From: Charina bottae
Lineage: Eukaryota > Chordata > Lepidosauria > Squamata > Charinaidae
DNA: 64,000 bases
Direction: 5' to 3'
Assembly: GCA_023362775.1 (NCBI GenBank)
Contig: JALMGJ010000002.1
Location: forward strand, 32,951,414-33,015,413
The position numbers and the translations under genes were made by a program. The notes under the pieces are model-generated. The model searched no databases. It saw nothing but the letters and a program-made list of their open reading frames with translations, and was not told where the DNA came from. The first letter of the stretch is position 1, and each line of letters begins with the position of its first letter. Of this stretch, positions 10,634-20,131 are shown in pieces.

Positions 10634-11503
10634 CTAAGTCCCTTTATCATCTAAAGGAGGATCGTTAAGATTACCCTGCTGCTGTTGAACTTGCGAAATG
10701 GTCTTAATCTTCCTGGGCACAGAAGACAAAGCAGGAAGGAAAATAGGGGAAAGATTGTGCCTGAGGCCCCCACCTCTATTCAAGGAAGGATTTTCCAAGT
10801 TGGCATAAATGGATTCCTTGACCCCTCTCTCAAACCACCTATCTTCTCTGTCTAAAATGTGAACATTAATGTCCTCAAATGAGTGTCCTTTTTCCTTTAG
10901 ATGAAGATAAACTGCTGACTCTGGTCCTGTGGTGTTACTTCTCCTGTGTTGGGCCATCCTCCTGTACAAAGGTTGTTTGGTTTCTCCAATGTAGAGTTCA
11001 GAGCACTCCTCACTGCACTGGATTGCATACACTACATTGCTTTCCTTGTGTTTTGGAGTTTGATCTTTGGGGTGTACAAGCCTCTGTCTCAGTGTGTTGG
11101 TGGGTTTGAAATATACAGGTATGTGGTGTTTGCCAAATATCCGTTTTATCTTTTCAGACACGCCAGCCATGTAAGGAATGACCAGGTTCTTCCGTTTACT
11201 CTGAGTCTCAGCCCTATCTGTCGCTGTTTTAGGTCTGGTAGACTTAGATTTAGTGAAGGCCCAATTTGGATATCCACAGGCCTTCAGAGCTGTTCTCAGG
11301 TGCTGTTTTTCATTCGTTTTGGAATCCATGGAGGAGGGGATGGTTTCTGCTCTGTGTGATAATGTCCTGATGACTCCTAGTTTGTGCTGCAGTGGATGGT
11401 GGGAGTCAAACATCAGGTATTGATCTGTGTGTGTGGGTTTCCTGTAGATCCCTATTTCTAGCTTGCCACTGGTCCCAATGAGACAGAGGCTTGTACACCC
11501 CAA
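10634..11503 (-). pseudogene. Penelope-like ORF, C-terminal GIY-YIG endonuclease part
   Basis: 289 codons open. The C-terminal linker and GIY-YIG nuclease domain are visible: [20 protein letters not shown] (approx. residues 152-171), then Arg-rich [20 protein letters not shown], and Glu in [15 protein letters not shown]. This is the endonuclease that distinguishes canonical Penelope elements. The RT domain is missing through 5' truncation, so this is a dead fragment although the frame is open. The closest copy in the window is at 52807-53440. Confidence 0.85.
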
Positions 11504-11518
11504 AGATCAAACTCCAAG

Positions 11519-11646
11519 GAACCCAGTGATTATTGTAAGCACATTCAAATGAAGTACACTTTGTTGCATCTATCTCCAAAGGCTTTGGTTTCTAATTAAG
11601 CAAGCAGATTTCTCACAACACCACAAATAGAGGAAAGCATGCACTG
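11519..11646 (+). repeat. Start of V2R tandem unit 1
   Basis: AACCCAGTGATTATTGTAAG and the following about 125 bp match 45049-45170 with few differences. It marks the left edge of duplicated sequence visible in unit 1. Confidence 0.75.
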
Positions 11647-11648
11647 TT

Positions 11649-11650
11649 TC

Positions 11651-11709
<59 letters not shown>

Positions 11710-11843
11710 GAAGGAAGGAAGGAAGGAAGGAAGGAAGGAAGGAAGGAAGGAAGGAAGGAAGGAAGGAAGGAGGGAAGGAAGGAAGGAAGGAAGGAAGGAA
11801 GGAAGGAAGGAAGGAAGGAAGGAAGGAAGGAAGGAAGGAAGGA
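11649..11843. repeat. (GAAA)n/(GGAA)n microsatellite
   Basis: About 14 GAAA units followed by more than 30 GGAA units. Related arrays stand at 44682-44826 and 61392-61457. Confidence 0.97.
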
Positions 11844-11846
11844 GGA

Positions 11847-12035
11847 ATTATTACCATGTTATATAAACACACCATGTTTATAGCCATGGTATATAAACAG
11901 AGAGCAAGTCCCACTCCCTTTTCGCACTGAAGATGTTTCCTAGCCTTGCAATGAAACGTCTGCAGGAAAACAAGGCTCAGAGAGCACCAAGGACTCCACA
12001 GTTCAACCCTGAGCTACAAATATTCACTTCGATTG
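11847..12035 (+). mobile_element. Hammerhead-bearing Penelope-type short repeat
   Basis: Contains the segment GCACTGAAGATGT...GAAACGTCTGC followed by GGCTCAGAGAGCACCAAGGA and a 3' end near CTACAAATATTC. The same family is inserted at 19238-19357 on the other strand with a clear TSD. Assignment to Penelope-type elements rests on the hammerhead core and target behaviour; the left boundary is uncertain. Confidence 0.55.
11924..11963 (+). ncRNA. Hammerhead-ribozyme-like core
   Basis: GCA (stem I), CTGAAGA, a degenerate stem II, GAAA, palindromic ACGT, C (expected cleavage nucleotide), then TGC pairing with GCA. This order is that of a type I hammerhead with a minimal stem III. Stem II carries mismatches in this copy. 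Confidence 0.55.
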
Positions 12036-12612
12036 GTACTTCCAAAACTAAAATAAAACTAAAGGGGACAGGGGACATCCCTGTCATGTCCCTTTCTGTA
12101 TCTCATGTGGTTTAGTTAAGTCACCATTAACAATAATATGTGCCGGTTGAGGTGTACATATCCACTTAATTCCTTGAATAAAGTTTTCTCCAAAGTCCAT
12201 AACTTCCAAAACTTTAAACGTAAAAGACCAATTCAAATTATCAAAAGCTGCATCTAAAAAAATCAACGACGCTTGCTTTTTCATTATGATGTGGTAAGTA
12301 TTCTATAATATCCAATGCTATTCTCACATTGTCTCTTAATTGTCTTTTGGGTAAAAACCCACATTGATCATCATGGATAAAACCCTGGAAAACATTCTTT
12401 AATCTGTAAGCCAATATTGAACTAAATATTTTATAATCATTATTCAACAGGGAAATTGGTCTGTAATCCTTAGTTAAAGTAAGGTCTTGCCCTTCCTTTG
12501 GTAAAAGTGCAATATTGGTCTCTTTGCATGAATCTGGCATAGCAGAGCCCAGCAATATAGAATTCATCAGCCTTTCAAGAGGTTGAAGAAGTTGGTCCTC
12601 AAAACATCTATA
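12036..12612 (-). pseudogene. L1 ORF2 RT fragment (L1-D, unit 1)
   Basis: Two frames: 12567-12241 (YRPISLLNNDYKIFSSILAY, QCGFLPKRQ) and 12284-12084 (FDNLNWSFTFKVLE, HIIVNGD). The left junction sequence (ACTTCCAAAACTAAAATAAA) recurs at 63153 in unit 3, so this is a paralogous copy of the L1 there. Confidence 0.8.
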
Positions 12613-12675
12613 ATATTTATTTTATTTATATTTATATTTATATTTATATTTATATTTATATTTATATTTATATTT
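12613..12675. repeat. (TTTATA)n simple repeat
   Basis: A run of TTTATA units at the junction between the L1-D fragment and the next repeat. Confidence 0.9.
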
Positions 12676-13095
12676 CAAATTTAGTAACTGCCCATCTCAC
12701 TCAAAGAGCAACTCTGGGTGGTTTACAATTAAACAAGACTGAATAATCATTAAAATACAATAAAGCAATATTCTTAAACAAAAATGTAATCCAAGATTTA
12801 GGTATTAAAAAGTTCTTAATTTACGGGAGCATCGTCAGGGTGCTATCCACCCCTAGGGTTGCTTACTTCTCTTCACGTCCCACATGAGGTGGCAGAGCCA
12901 GATCTTAATTCCTTTCCAGAAGGCTGGGAAAGTGGGGACTAGCCTCACTTCTGAGGGAAGAATATTCCATAGTGAAGGAGCAAAGGCAGGGAAGGCTCTC
13001 TTCCTGGGCCCCGCCAATCGACATTCTTTTATGTGGGTCGTAACATACCTTCTCTGCCTGACCGGATCGGATGGGTCGATCTAATTGGGATGAGA
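12676..13095 (-). repeat. LINE-derived repeat, L2/CR1-like 3' region (unassigned)
   Basis: Holds a GGTGGTTTACAATTAAACAAG-like end and the motif ATATTCCATAG...AAAGGCAG.GAAGGCTCTC. A second copy is at 63303-63525. No ORF is visible; the class is inferred from overall style only. Confidence 0.45.
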
Positions 13096-13132
13096 TTGTC
13101 AATAAATGGAAAAACTACTCCATTCCAACCTC

Positions 13133-13256
13133 CCAATAAAAACCAATTTTGATAGGAAAAATGTGACAGTTGATCCATTAGATTTTCAAAAAGCTTCCTT
13201 TAACATCATTTGGTACATATACTCCAACAATAATAGATTTAAGTCCTTGCAGTTCT
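13133..13256 (-). pseudogene. L1-D endonuclease fragment (unit 1), left piece
   Basis: Matches 45836-45998 in unit 2. It is split from its continuation at 18343 by the 5.1-kb insertion. The 14-bp TSD GTCCTTGCAGTTCT is at 13243-13256 and 18343-18356. Confidence 0.75.
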
Positions 13257-13557
13257 TCATCTTCTTTTTTTTGTAGAAAGCTTTATTATTTTTTAGAACA
13301 ATGATAAAAAACTACAAAAAACAAAACAGAAAAATCACTACAAAAACATTAAAAGTGTAAAAACACAAAAGAAAAGACTTTTATAAAGTTACATACATAC
13401 AGGTAACTTCCAGCTTTCAACAGCAAGAATATACACCAATTCCCATAAACAAACCCTTCCTCTATATCAAACCATAATCACATTATTTATATAAATCCCT
13501 CCATTAAGACATATACAAATCTCTAATACAATTGCTCCTTCCCCTTACATTATATTT

Positions 13558-14557
13558 TTGTTGTTGTTCAGTCGTTTAGTCATGTCCGACTCTTTGTGAC
13601 CTCATGGACCATAACACGCCAGGCCTTCCTGTCCTCCACTGTCTCCCGGAGTTTACTCAAATTCATGTTCATTACATCGGTGATGTTATCTAACCATCTC
13701 ATCCTCTGCCGTCCCCTTCTCCTTTTGCCTTCAGTCTTTCCCAGCATCAGGATCTTTTCCAGTGAGTCCTCTCTTCGCATTAGGTGGCCAAAGTATTTGA
13801 GCTTCAGCTTCAGAATCTGTCCTTCCAATAAGCAATCAGGGTTGATTTCCTTTAGGATCGACTGGTTTGACCTCCTTGCAGTCCAAGGGACTCTCAAGAG
13901 TCTTCTCCAGCACCACAGTTCGAAAGCATCAATTCTTCGGCGCTCAGCCTTCCTTATGGTCCAACTCTCACAGCCATACATTACTACTGGAAAAACCATA
14001 GCTTTAACTATACGGACCTTTGTCAGCAAGGTGATGTCTCTGCTTTTTAATATGCTGTCTAGGTTTGCCATAGCTTTCCTCCCAAGGAGCAAGCGTCTTT
14101 TAATTTCATGGCTGCAGTCACCGTCTGCGGTGATCTTGGAGCCCAAGAAAATAAAATCTGTCACTGCTTCCATTTCTTCCCCTTCTATTTGCCAGGAAGA
14201 GATGGGACCAGTTGCCATGATCTGGGTTTTTTTAATGTTGAGTTTCAAGCCAGCTTTTCCACTCTCCTCTTTCACCCTCATCAAGAGGCTCTTAAGTTCC
14301 TCTTCACTTTCTGCCATTAGGGTGGTATCATCTGCATATCTGAGGTTGTTGATATTTCTCCCGGCAATCTTAACTCCGGCTTGTGATTCATCCAGCCCGG
14401 CATTTCTCATGATGTACTCTGCATATAAGTTAAATAAGAAGGGTGATAATATACAGCCTTGTCGTACTCCTTTCCCAATTTTGAACCAGTCGGTTGTTCC
14501 ATGTCCGGTTCTAACTGTTGCTTCTTGACCCGCATACAGGTTTCTCAGGAGACAGGT
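13558..14557 (-). mobile_element. BovB (RTE) LINE, 5'-truncated copy 1
   Basis: The 3' end is at the left (GTTGTTGTTCAGTCG, tail of CAA units on the minus strand). The body is the BovB RT C-terminal half. The 5' truncation abuts a (TATG)n microsatellite. Confidence 0.9.
13580..14410 (-). pseudogene. BovB RT C-terminal fragment, copy 1
   Basis: 276 codons open with the RTE catalytic box [16 protein letters not shown] near the N-terminus, FLGSKITADGDCSHEIKRRL, and the C-terminal [20 protein letters not shown] and KYFGHLMRREDSLEK. It lacks the endonuclease and the first half of RT. Confidence 0.9.
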
Positions 14558-14602
14558 GTATGTATGTATGTATGTATGTATGTATGTATGTATGTATGTA
14601 TA
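14557..14602. repeat. (TATG)n microsatellite
   Basis: About 10 TATG units plus a TATACACATATATATA run at the truncated end of BovB copy 1. Confidence 0.95.
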
Positions 14603-14939
14603 TACACATATATATAAATTTCTACTTCAAACTTCCCTCCCTCTTAAAAAACAATCCATTTAATTTTTTTCTACTACTATTCTATATACTTGTCTACACA
14701 ATAAGCATCAAATTATAGAAACAAATAAATTGTCTGCCTTTATAATAAACAATCTTAACCCTATTAGACCTAAAAACAGTATTTCTTATCAATACCCTTT
14801 AAGTTTTACAAATCTATAATCTTATAAATCCTAAACCAAACCATAAGAAAAGAAGAAGAAAAAATCATATTAGTCTCATTATCAATCCAATTAAATATTC
14901 TTAATTTTTATAAATTGTCTGCCTTTATAATTAACAATC

Positions 14940-15290
14940 TTAACACTAATTATTTATTTTATTTTATTTATTTATTTACGTATTTATACCCCGCCTATCC
15001 CCTCCCTAGATGGAGGGCTCTAGGCGTCTTACAACCATTGCAATTTCATATATTATACAATCATATATATAGCAATGTTACCGCGCATTAGGGGAGGGGG
15101 TGAGGGAACCGACTCTTCTTCCGTAGGTATTGGACTACATGTCCCAGCATACCTCGCTTCCGAGTCAGCTGCAGACGTCCTGGAAGTTGTCATTCAGGAT
15201 CCGCCATCCTCTGCCGCCATTCACGGGATTCACCCGGTCTTCTTCAGTCTGAGGGCGACCCTGAAAGGACGCCAGCAAATTCTCCCACGT
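14940..15290. repeat. Unclassified repeat with L2/CR1-like end
   Basis: (TTTA)n followed by TTTATACCCCGCCTATCCC and GAGGGCTCTAGGCGTC, the style of L2/CR1 3' ends. The GC-rich sequence to 15290 is not recognised. Confidence 0.35.
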
Positions 15291-15294
15291 TAAG

Positions 15295-15462
15295 GTGGTA
15301 CCCATTTATCTACTTGCCTTAGCTTTTGAACTGTTGGGTTGACAGGAGCTCGGGCAAGTGATGAGAGCTCACCTCGCCACGCGGAGGATTTGAACTGCCG
15401 GACTTATGGTCGGCAGTCTAACAGCTCAGCGGTTTAAATCGCTGAGCTACCATGCCCCTAGA
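15295..15462 (-). mobile_element. tRNA-derived SINE fragment
   Basis: On the minus strand it begins GGGGCATGGTAGCTCAGCG (A box-like) and has GGCAGTTCAAATCCTCCGC (B box-like), a tRNA-like pol III promoter head. It is followed by GAGCTCTCATCACTTGCCC. The tail is truncated. Confidence 0.65.
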
Positions 15463-15540
15463 GGTTAATGAATTAATCCAAAATTAACCAAAGAAAATAT
15501 ACTAGCAGGCAGCTTGAAGAAAGTAAACATAAAGCCAAAA

Positions 15541-15839
15541 TGTATAGTCGAAGGCTTTCACGGCCGGAATCTGATGGTTGTTGTGGGTTTTCCGGGCTGT
15601 GTGGCCATGTTCTGGCAGTTTTGGTTCCTAACGTTTCGCCAGTAGCTGTGGCTGGCATCCCTCTCCAAATCTCTTGTAAATGACCCACAGAAGACACACA
15701 CCCTTTCAGCAGCTATAAACACCAGCAGGAACACACACCCTCCACTTGGGCACAGAAAGAATCTTCTAGCTGTGCTCCTGTCCTCTGAAGATACCAGCCA
15801 CAGCTACTGGCGAAACGTTAGGAACACAACAACCATTAG
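15541..15839. mobile_element. PLE-4: hammerhead-bearing inverted-repeat insertion
   Basis: Flanked by the TSD AAAGCCAAAA (15531-15540 and 15840-15849). The left arm (to about 15675) is minus strand, containing the complement of CTACTGGCGAAACGTTAGGAA; the right arm (about 15780-15839) carries the same segment on the plus strand. Both outer ends share ACAACAACCAT-type sequence. About 100 bp lies between the arms. It is the same head-to-head design as PLE-2 and PLE-3 in a different family. Confidence 0.7.
15781..15823 (+). ncRNA. Hammerhead-ribozyme-like motif, intact core
   Basis: TCCT, CTGAAGA, stem II ACCAG/CTGGC(G), GAAA, palindromic ACGT, T, AGGA. TCCT pairs perfectly with AGGA as stem I. 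The ACGT palindrome gives only a minimal stem III, the kind described for Penelope-element hammerheads thought to work as dimers. The left-arm copy (15627-15663, minus) has lost the CTGAAGA box. Confidence 0.7.
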
Positions 15840-15994
15840 AAAGCCAAAAGTTTAGAATGAGAAATCAAAAAAAATGTGTAGAAAAAACACTCTAACCTTC
15901 AAATTCAGCAACAAAGATAACAGCGGAAAGGCAATGTTTCAGCTCTCAAAATAACCCAGATGGGGGGGAAAAGCCAAAACTTTTTTTATATATA

Positions 15995-16196
15995 CAGTGG
16001 GGCAAAATAGTATTTAGTCAGCCACCAATTGTGCAAGTTCTCCCACTTAAAAAGATGAGAGAGGCCTGTAATTGACATCATAGGTAGACTTCAACTATGA
16101 GAGACAAAATGAGAAAACAAATCCAGACAATCACATTGTCTGATTCGGAAAGAATTTATTTGCAAATTATGGTGGAAAATAAGTATTTGGTCACCT
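15995..16196 (+). repeat. Tc1 left terminal inverted repeat
   Basis: Begins CAGTGGGGCAAAATAGTATT and ends near ATAAGTATTTGGTCA. It is complementary to 17396-17597 with few mismatches. Confidence 0.9.
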
Positions 16197-16359
16197 ACAA
16201 ACAAGCAAGATTTCTGGCTCTCACAGACCTGTAACTTCTTCTTTAAGAGGCTCCTCTGTCCTCCACTCATTACCTGTAGTAATGGCACCTGTTTGAACTT
16301 GTTATCAGTATAAAAGACACCTGCCCACAACCTCAAACAGTCACACTCCAAACTCCACT

Positions 16360-17382
16360 ATGGTGAAGACCAAAGAGCTGTCGAAGGACACCAGAAACAA
16401 AATTGTAGACCTGCACCAGGCTGGGAAGACTGAATCTGCAATAGGCAAGCAGCTTGGTGTGAAGAAATCAACTGTGGGAGCAATAATTAGAAAATGGAAG
16501 ACATACAAGACCACTGATAATCTCCCTCGATCTGGGGCTCCATGCAAGATCTCACCCCGTGGGGTCAAAATGATCACAAGAACGGTGAGCAAAAATCCCA
16601 GAACCACACGGGGGGACCTAGTGAATGACTTGCAGAGAGCTGGGACCAACGTAACAAAGGCTACCATCAGTAACACACTATGCCGCCAGGGACTCAGATC
16701 CTGCAGTGCCAGACGTGTCCCCCTGCTTAAGCCAGTACATGTCCGGGCCCGTCTGAAGTTTGCTAGAGAGCATTTGGATGATCCAGAAGAGGATTGGGAG
16801 AATGTCATATGGTCAGATGAAACCAAAGTAGAACTGTTTGGTAGAAACACAACTCGTCGTGTTTGGAGGAGAGAGAATGCTGAGTTGCATCCAAAGAACA
16901 CCATACCTACTGTGAAGCATGGGGGTGGCAACATGATGCTTTGGGGCTGTTTCTCTGCAAAGGGACCAGGACGACTGTTCCGTGTACAGGAAAGAATGAA
17001 TGGGGCCATGTATCGTGAGATTTTGAGTGCAAACCTCCTTCCATCAGCAAGGGCATTGAAGATGAAAAGTGGCTGGGTCTTTCAGCATGACAATGATCCC
17101 AAACACACCGCCCGGGCAACGAAGGAGTGGCTTCGTAAGAAGCATTTCAAGGTCCTGGAGTGGCCTAGCCAGTCTCCAGATCTCAACCCCATAGAAAACC
17201 TTTGGAGGGAGTTGAAAGTCCGTGTTGCCCAGCGACAGCCCCAAAACATCACTGCTCTAGAGGAGATCTGCATGGAGGAATGGGCCAACATACCAGCAAC
17301 AGCGTGTGCCAACCTTGTGAAGACTTACAGAAAACGTTTGACCTCTGTCATTGCCAACAAAGGATATATAACAAAGTATTGA
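16360..17382 (+). CDS. Tc1-family transposase, 340 aa, intact
   Basis: Cut-and-paste DDE transposase that binds the terminal repeats and integrates at TA. The N-terminal paired-like helix-turn-helix region (residues 1-120) includes [20 protein letters not shown] and a GRPR-like RSGAP linker. The catalytic domain has D153 ([11 protein letters not shown]), D244 ([11 protein letters not shown]) and E279 ([11 protein letters not shown]), with exactly 34 residues between the last two (DD34E). The Gly-rich box [14 protein letters not shown] is present. Length is the family norm and there is no frameshift or stop. ATG at 16360 matches the usual [10 protein letters not shown] start. The element looks young and possibly active. 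Confidence 0.96.
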   Translation: MVKTKELSKDTRNKIVDLHQAGKTESAIGKQLGVKKSTVGAIIRKWKTYKTTDNLPRSGAPCKISPRGVKMITRTVSKNPRTTRGDLVNDLQRAGTNVTKATISNTLCRQGLRSCSARRVPLLKPVHVRARLKFAREHLDDPEEDWENVIWSDETKVELFGRNTTRRVWRRENAELHPKNTIPTVKHGGGNMMLWGCFSAKGPGRLFRVQERMNGAMYREILSANLLPSARALKMKSGWVFQHDNDPKHTARATKEWLRKKHFKVLEWPSQSPDLNPIENLWRELKVRVAQRQPQNITALEEICMEEWANIPATACANLVKTYRKRLTSVIANKGYITKY

Positions 17383-17395
17383 GATGAACTTTTGA

Positions 17396-17597
17396 TATTG
17401 ACAAAATACTTATTTTCCACCATAATTTGCAAATAAATTCTTTCCGAATCAGACAATGTGATTATCTGGATTTGTTTTCTCATTTTGTCTCTCATAGTTG
17501 AGGTCTACCTATGATGTCAATTACAGGCCTCTCTCATCTTTTTAAGTGGGAGAACTTGCACAATTGGTGGCTGACTAAATACTTTTTTGCTCCACTG
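17396..17597 (-). repeat. Tc1 right terminal inverted repeat
   Basis: Ends CTGACTAAATAC...GCTCCACTG before TA. The inverted repeat runs inward to about 17396, just after the transposase stop. Confidence 0.9.
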
Positions 17598-17677
17598 TAG
17601 TTAAAAAATCTTCAAGAATAACTATATTCACCAAGAGATTCTGCTTTTTCTTACTATCAAAAGCTTCTCTTGAGGTA

Positions 17678-17990
17678 AGGTAAAGGTAAAGGTAAAGGTT
17701 TCCCCTGAACATTTGTGCAGTCATGTCCGACTCTAGGGTGCTCATCTCCGTTTGTGAGCCAAAGAGCCAGCATTGTCCGAAGACGCTTCCGCAGTCATGT
17801 GGCTGGCATGACGCAGAACGCTGTTACCTACCCACCGAAGTGCTACCTATTCATCTACTTTCATTTGCATGCATTCGAATTGATAGGTTGGCAAGAGCTG
17901 GGACGAGTGCAGGAGCTCACTCCATCACGTGGGACAAGGGATTTGAACCTCCGAACTTGAGATCTTCTTACAGGCTGAACCACCACGCCC
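17678..17990 (-). mobile_element. tRNA-derived SINE with BovB-like tail (Sauria-SINE type)
   Basis: Flanked by the 9-bp TSD CTTGAGGTA (17669-17677 and 17991-17999). The head at the right (minus) is tRNA-like: GGGGCGTGGTGGTTCAGCC and GGAGGTTCAAATCCC. The tail at the left contains AGTCATGTCCGACTCT, shared with the BovB 3' end, then (AGGTAA)n. Sharing the LINE tail is the known way such SINEs are mobilised by BovB. Confidence 0.82.
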
Positions 17991-19237
17991 CTTGAGGTAC
18001 AAAACTTAAAAAACAAATTGGGTGCTTAAGAAATGGGAAGGCAAGACTTATTTCCCCTTTAAGAGGTTGCAAGCATGGATCAGAAAGAGATTCTATCCCA
18101 GCCTCCCGGTGTAGTCTTACCGATCGGTCGCAGACGCTGTCTACGATCTCCTGGCTACAACTCACCATCTGGAGGACAGATGGGTCAATTCTCAGCATTT
18201 TCCTTAAATTGGAAAAACACTCGGGGCTACAGAAAAACCTGCCTGTGCCCCCCAAAAAAATGCCACGCTGCCAGCTCTGCCCACGAAGTTCGTAGGCAAA
18301 GTTGTTCAGTCCGCCATTTCCCACAGGAAGTCTGCCACTGTCGTCCTTGCAGTTCTACTTCAACTACCACATATCTACCACGTTCATCAGAAAGCAAAAG
18401 ACATGGTTTCAGTTGTGCTTTAACATATAAAACAAGTCCATTAGACTTCTTCCAACCTGCAGAAATAAATTCTTCTCCCAAAGATTTATTACTCAAACAC
18501 TTAATGTCTTTTTTATTATATGAATTTCCTGTAAGCATATCACATTATAATTTAACTTTCTCAAATAATGAAAAATCTTTTATTTCTTGAGGAGCATGAG
18601 CTCCATTTATATTCCAAGTGAGATTTTACACGCCATTTTCTAAGCAAACAAACCATCAAAGTCCTTAGATGTGGTTCTCATCTCCCCATCCTGTACAGGA
18701 TCCTCTGTTTATAAACTTGTGAAGCTTTTTCTTTACCATCCACTAAACCCTGCTCCAATTTTGACCCATGTCTAGTGAGAAAATCTTTAGCTTTTGAGTT
18801 TACTCTGAATCTCTGCTGTGGATAGGTAAAAATTACAACTTCCAAGTTATCCCAGCAAAATATAATCTGGTTTTGCTTCAGAACATCTGTCAAGAAAGAA
18901 TATTCTTTTCTCTTTCACAGAATCCTGACAAGAATTTCTTTTAAAACAATTACATCCACCTTGTCAATTCTTAATCCTATGTCAAAATTATTGCAAAACT
19001 TAATCTCTTGTTCTTTTCCTGGCAAAATGAACCAAAAGATATATTGGTTTATTATTTATTGTTGATATCTTGAGTTAATATGAAAAACCTTAACCAATCC
19101 CTCATCCATCCTATCTTCTTCTCCTTCTAATAATTTTGCTAATGCTTGTGAAAAACTTTCTCTTACATTCTCATCCTTCTTCTCTGGGATTCCTCTCAGC
19201 ATATCTCTTTTTCTCTAAGCTCAAGTAATGCAATTTT

Positions 19238-19357
19238 TGAAGAGAATATTTTGTACCTCAGGGTTGAACTGTGGAGTCCTTGGTGCTGTCTGAGCCTTGT
19301 TGTTTTCTTGCAGACTTTCCATTGCCAGGCTAGGCAACATCTTCAGTGCAAAAAGTG
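19238..19357 (-). mobile_element. 120-bp hammerhead mini-insertion in L1-D
   Basis: Flanked by the 14-bp TSD AGTAATGCAATTTT (19224-19237 and 19358-19371). Unit 2 has the uninterrupted site near 46866. It belongs to the same family as 11847-12035 and starts (minus strand) just upstream of the hammerhead core. Confidence 0.75.
19310..19349 (-). ncRNA. Hammerhead-like core, one-base defect
   Basis: Minus strand: GCA, CTGAAGA, a good stem II (GTTGCC...GGCAAT), GGAAA, then GTC and TGC. The C of the ACGTC box is lost, so stem III is damaged. Confidence 0.5.
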
Positions 19358-19560
19358 AGTAATGCAATTTTATCTAGTTCTTTTTCCCTCTTCAAGTCTC
19401 TGGTATCCATCTTATTTTCTGAAACTTCAACTATCAGTTACCTCTTTAGCAACTCCAGCAGTCGGAAGTCATGTGGAACAAGTAATATCCAATCTATGCA
19501 TAGCAAGAATATCAACAATAACTACTTTCCCAGAAGAACAGTAATATGACATTCTGGTTT

Positions 19561-20131
19561 CACCAAAGCAGATTCATCAAAGAGAAAACTAAAAAATACA
19601 AACAAGGAATTAGAATGCCCCACTGGCTAGTTAAAAGGGTTTAATTTCTTAGCACATTAAACCTCAAGAAAAAGTTTCTAGACTAAAAAGCAACAAACTT
19701 CCCTGAATTGTTCCCTTCCTGACTCTTGAACTTGAACTATGCCCCTGAGTCATGCAAAACTGTTTTCTCCAGCTGCACATCTATGTTGTAAGAGTTATTC
19801 CCAATTCCCCTCCTCATTAATTCAATCATAGTTATTTATTCTATTTTGAACAAAGTTGATGGGATTTCCACCACCACCACCACCATTAGATTTCAACCAA
19901 TGAGAGAAAAAATGGGATATACAACTGAAAACCTGACCTGTTACTACCTCCTGCTCTGCTGAGAGCACAAGTTGGGGTACGACTCTGCCAGTCTGAAATT
20001 GAAGGTTCCTCTTCCAGATCTGGGGCCAAGTTGGACCATCTTCACGGCAGCTGTGCTCTTTTTTGAGCTCTAAGATACAACTCTCTTCCAGAGAAAGAAT
20101 TATAGGAAGGATCTCCATCAATAGATGAAAA
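19561..20131 (+). other. 5' flank of V2R-1
   Basis: Sequence shared with 47110-47673 upstream of V2R-2, so it is part of the duplicated unit and presumably holds the promoter. A (CCA)n run lies near 19867. No clear TATA box can be assigned by eye. Confidence 0.4.

Larger units (their letters stand above)
10420..11518 (-). mobile_element. Penelope-like element PLE-1, 5'-truncated, small 5' inversion
   Basis: Minus-strand PLE. The 3' end is at the left (ending ...CTTCATTGAC). A GIY-YIG ORF lies at 11503-10634 and a hammerhead-like core at 10491-10540. The last about 38 bp (11481-11518) repeat the element segment found at 11065-11095 in the opposite orientation, a short 5' inversion. The right flank (from about 11519) is the start of tandem unit 1, matching 45045 onward. 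Confidence 0.82.
15995..17597 (+). mobile_element. Tc1/mariner transposon with long TIRs, intact
   Basis: Bounded by TA duplications (15993-15994 and 17598-17599) and CAGTG...CACTG ends, with about 200-bp terminal inverted repeats that are nearly perfect. One intact transposase ORF lies inside. The 1603-bp length is normal for Tc1. The TIR and ORF resemble the Tc1 families abundant in fishes, for which horizontal transfer is documented in vertebrates. Origin here is inference. Confidence 0.95.
13257..18342 (-). mobile_element. 5.1-kb unit-1-specific insertion (L1-like ends) with nested elements
   Basis: Flanked by a 14-bp direct repeat. Unit 2 has the empty site at 45985-45998. Minus-strand polarity is suggested by an A-rich end at the left (13257-13275) and a GC-richer, 5'-UTR-like right part (18000-18342) with a YY1-like AAATGGCGGAC near its 5' end. 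No RT of its own was recognised. It carries nested BovB, SINEs, a hammerhead element and Tc1. Parts 13276-13557, 14603-14930 and 17600-17668 are AT-rich with nothing else recognised. Confidence 0.6.
18343..19560 (-). pseudogene. L1-D ORF2 start and ORF1 fragments (unit 1), right piece
   Basis: Continues the L1 broken at 13256. ORF1 remnants include FRVNSKAKDFLTRHGSKLEQ (18893-18678) and upstream pieces to about 19440. Parallel sequence is at 45999-47000 in unit 2. Interrupted by the 120-bp insertion at 19238. Confidence 0.7.

Noticed and set aside
11570..11914. ORFs rich in Ser/Pro/Phe or Lys/Glu over the GGAA array
   Set aside because: Translation of a microsatellite.
13596..14528. 310-codon plus-strand ORF
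   Set aside because: Antisense of the BovB RT; the same shadow recurs over BovB-2 and BovB-3.
15300..15462. Functional tRNA gene
   Set aside because: Only A- and B-box-like similarity, no full cloverleaf; SINE head.
16341..17009. 222-codon minus-strand ORF
   Set aside because: Antisense shadow of the Tc1 transposase; no domain of its own.
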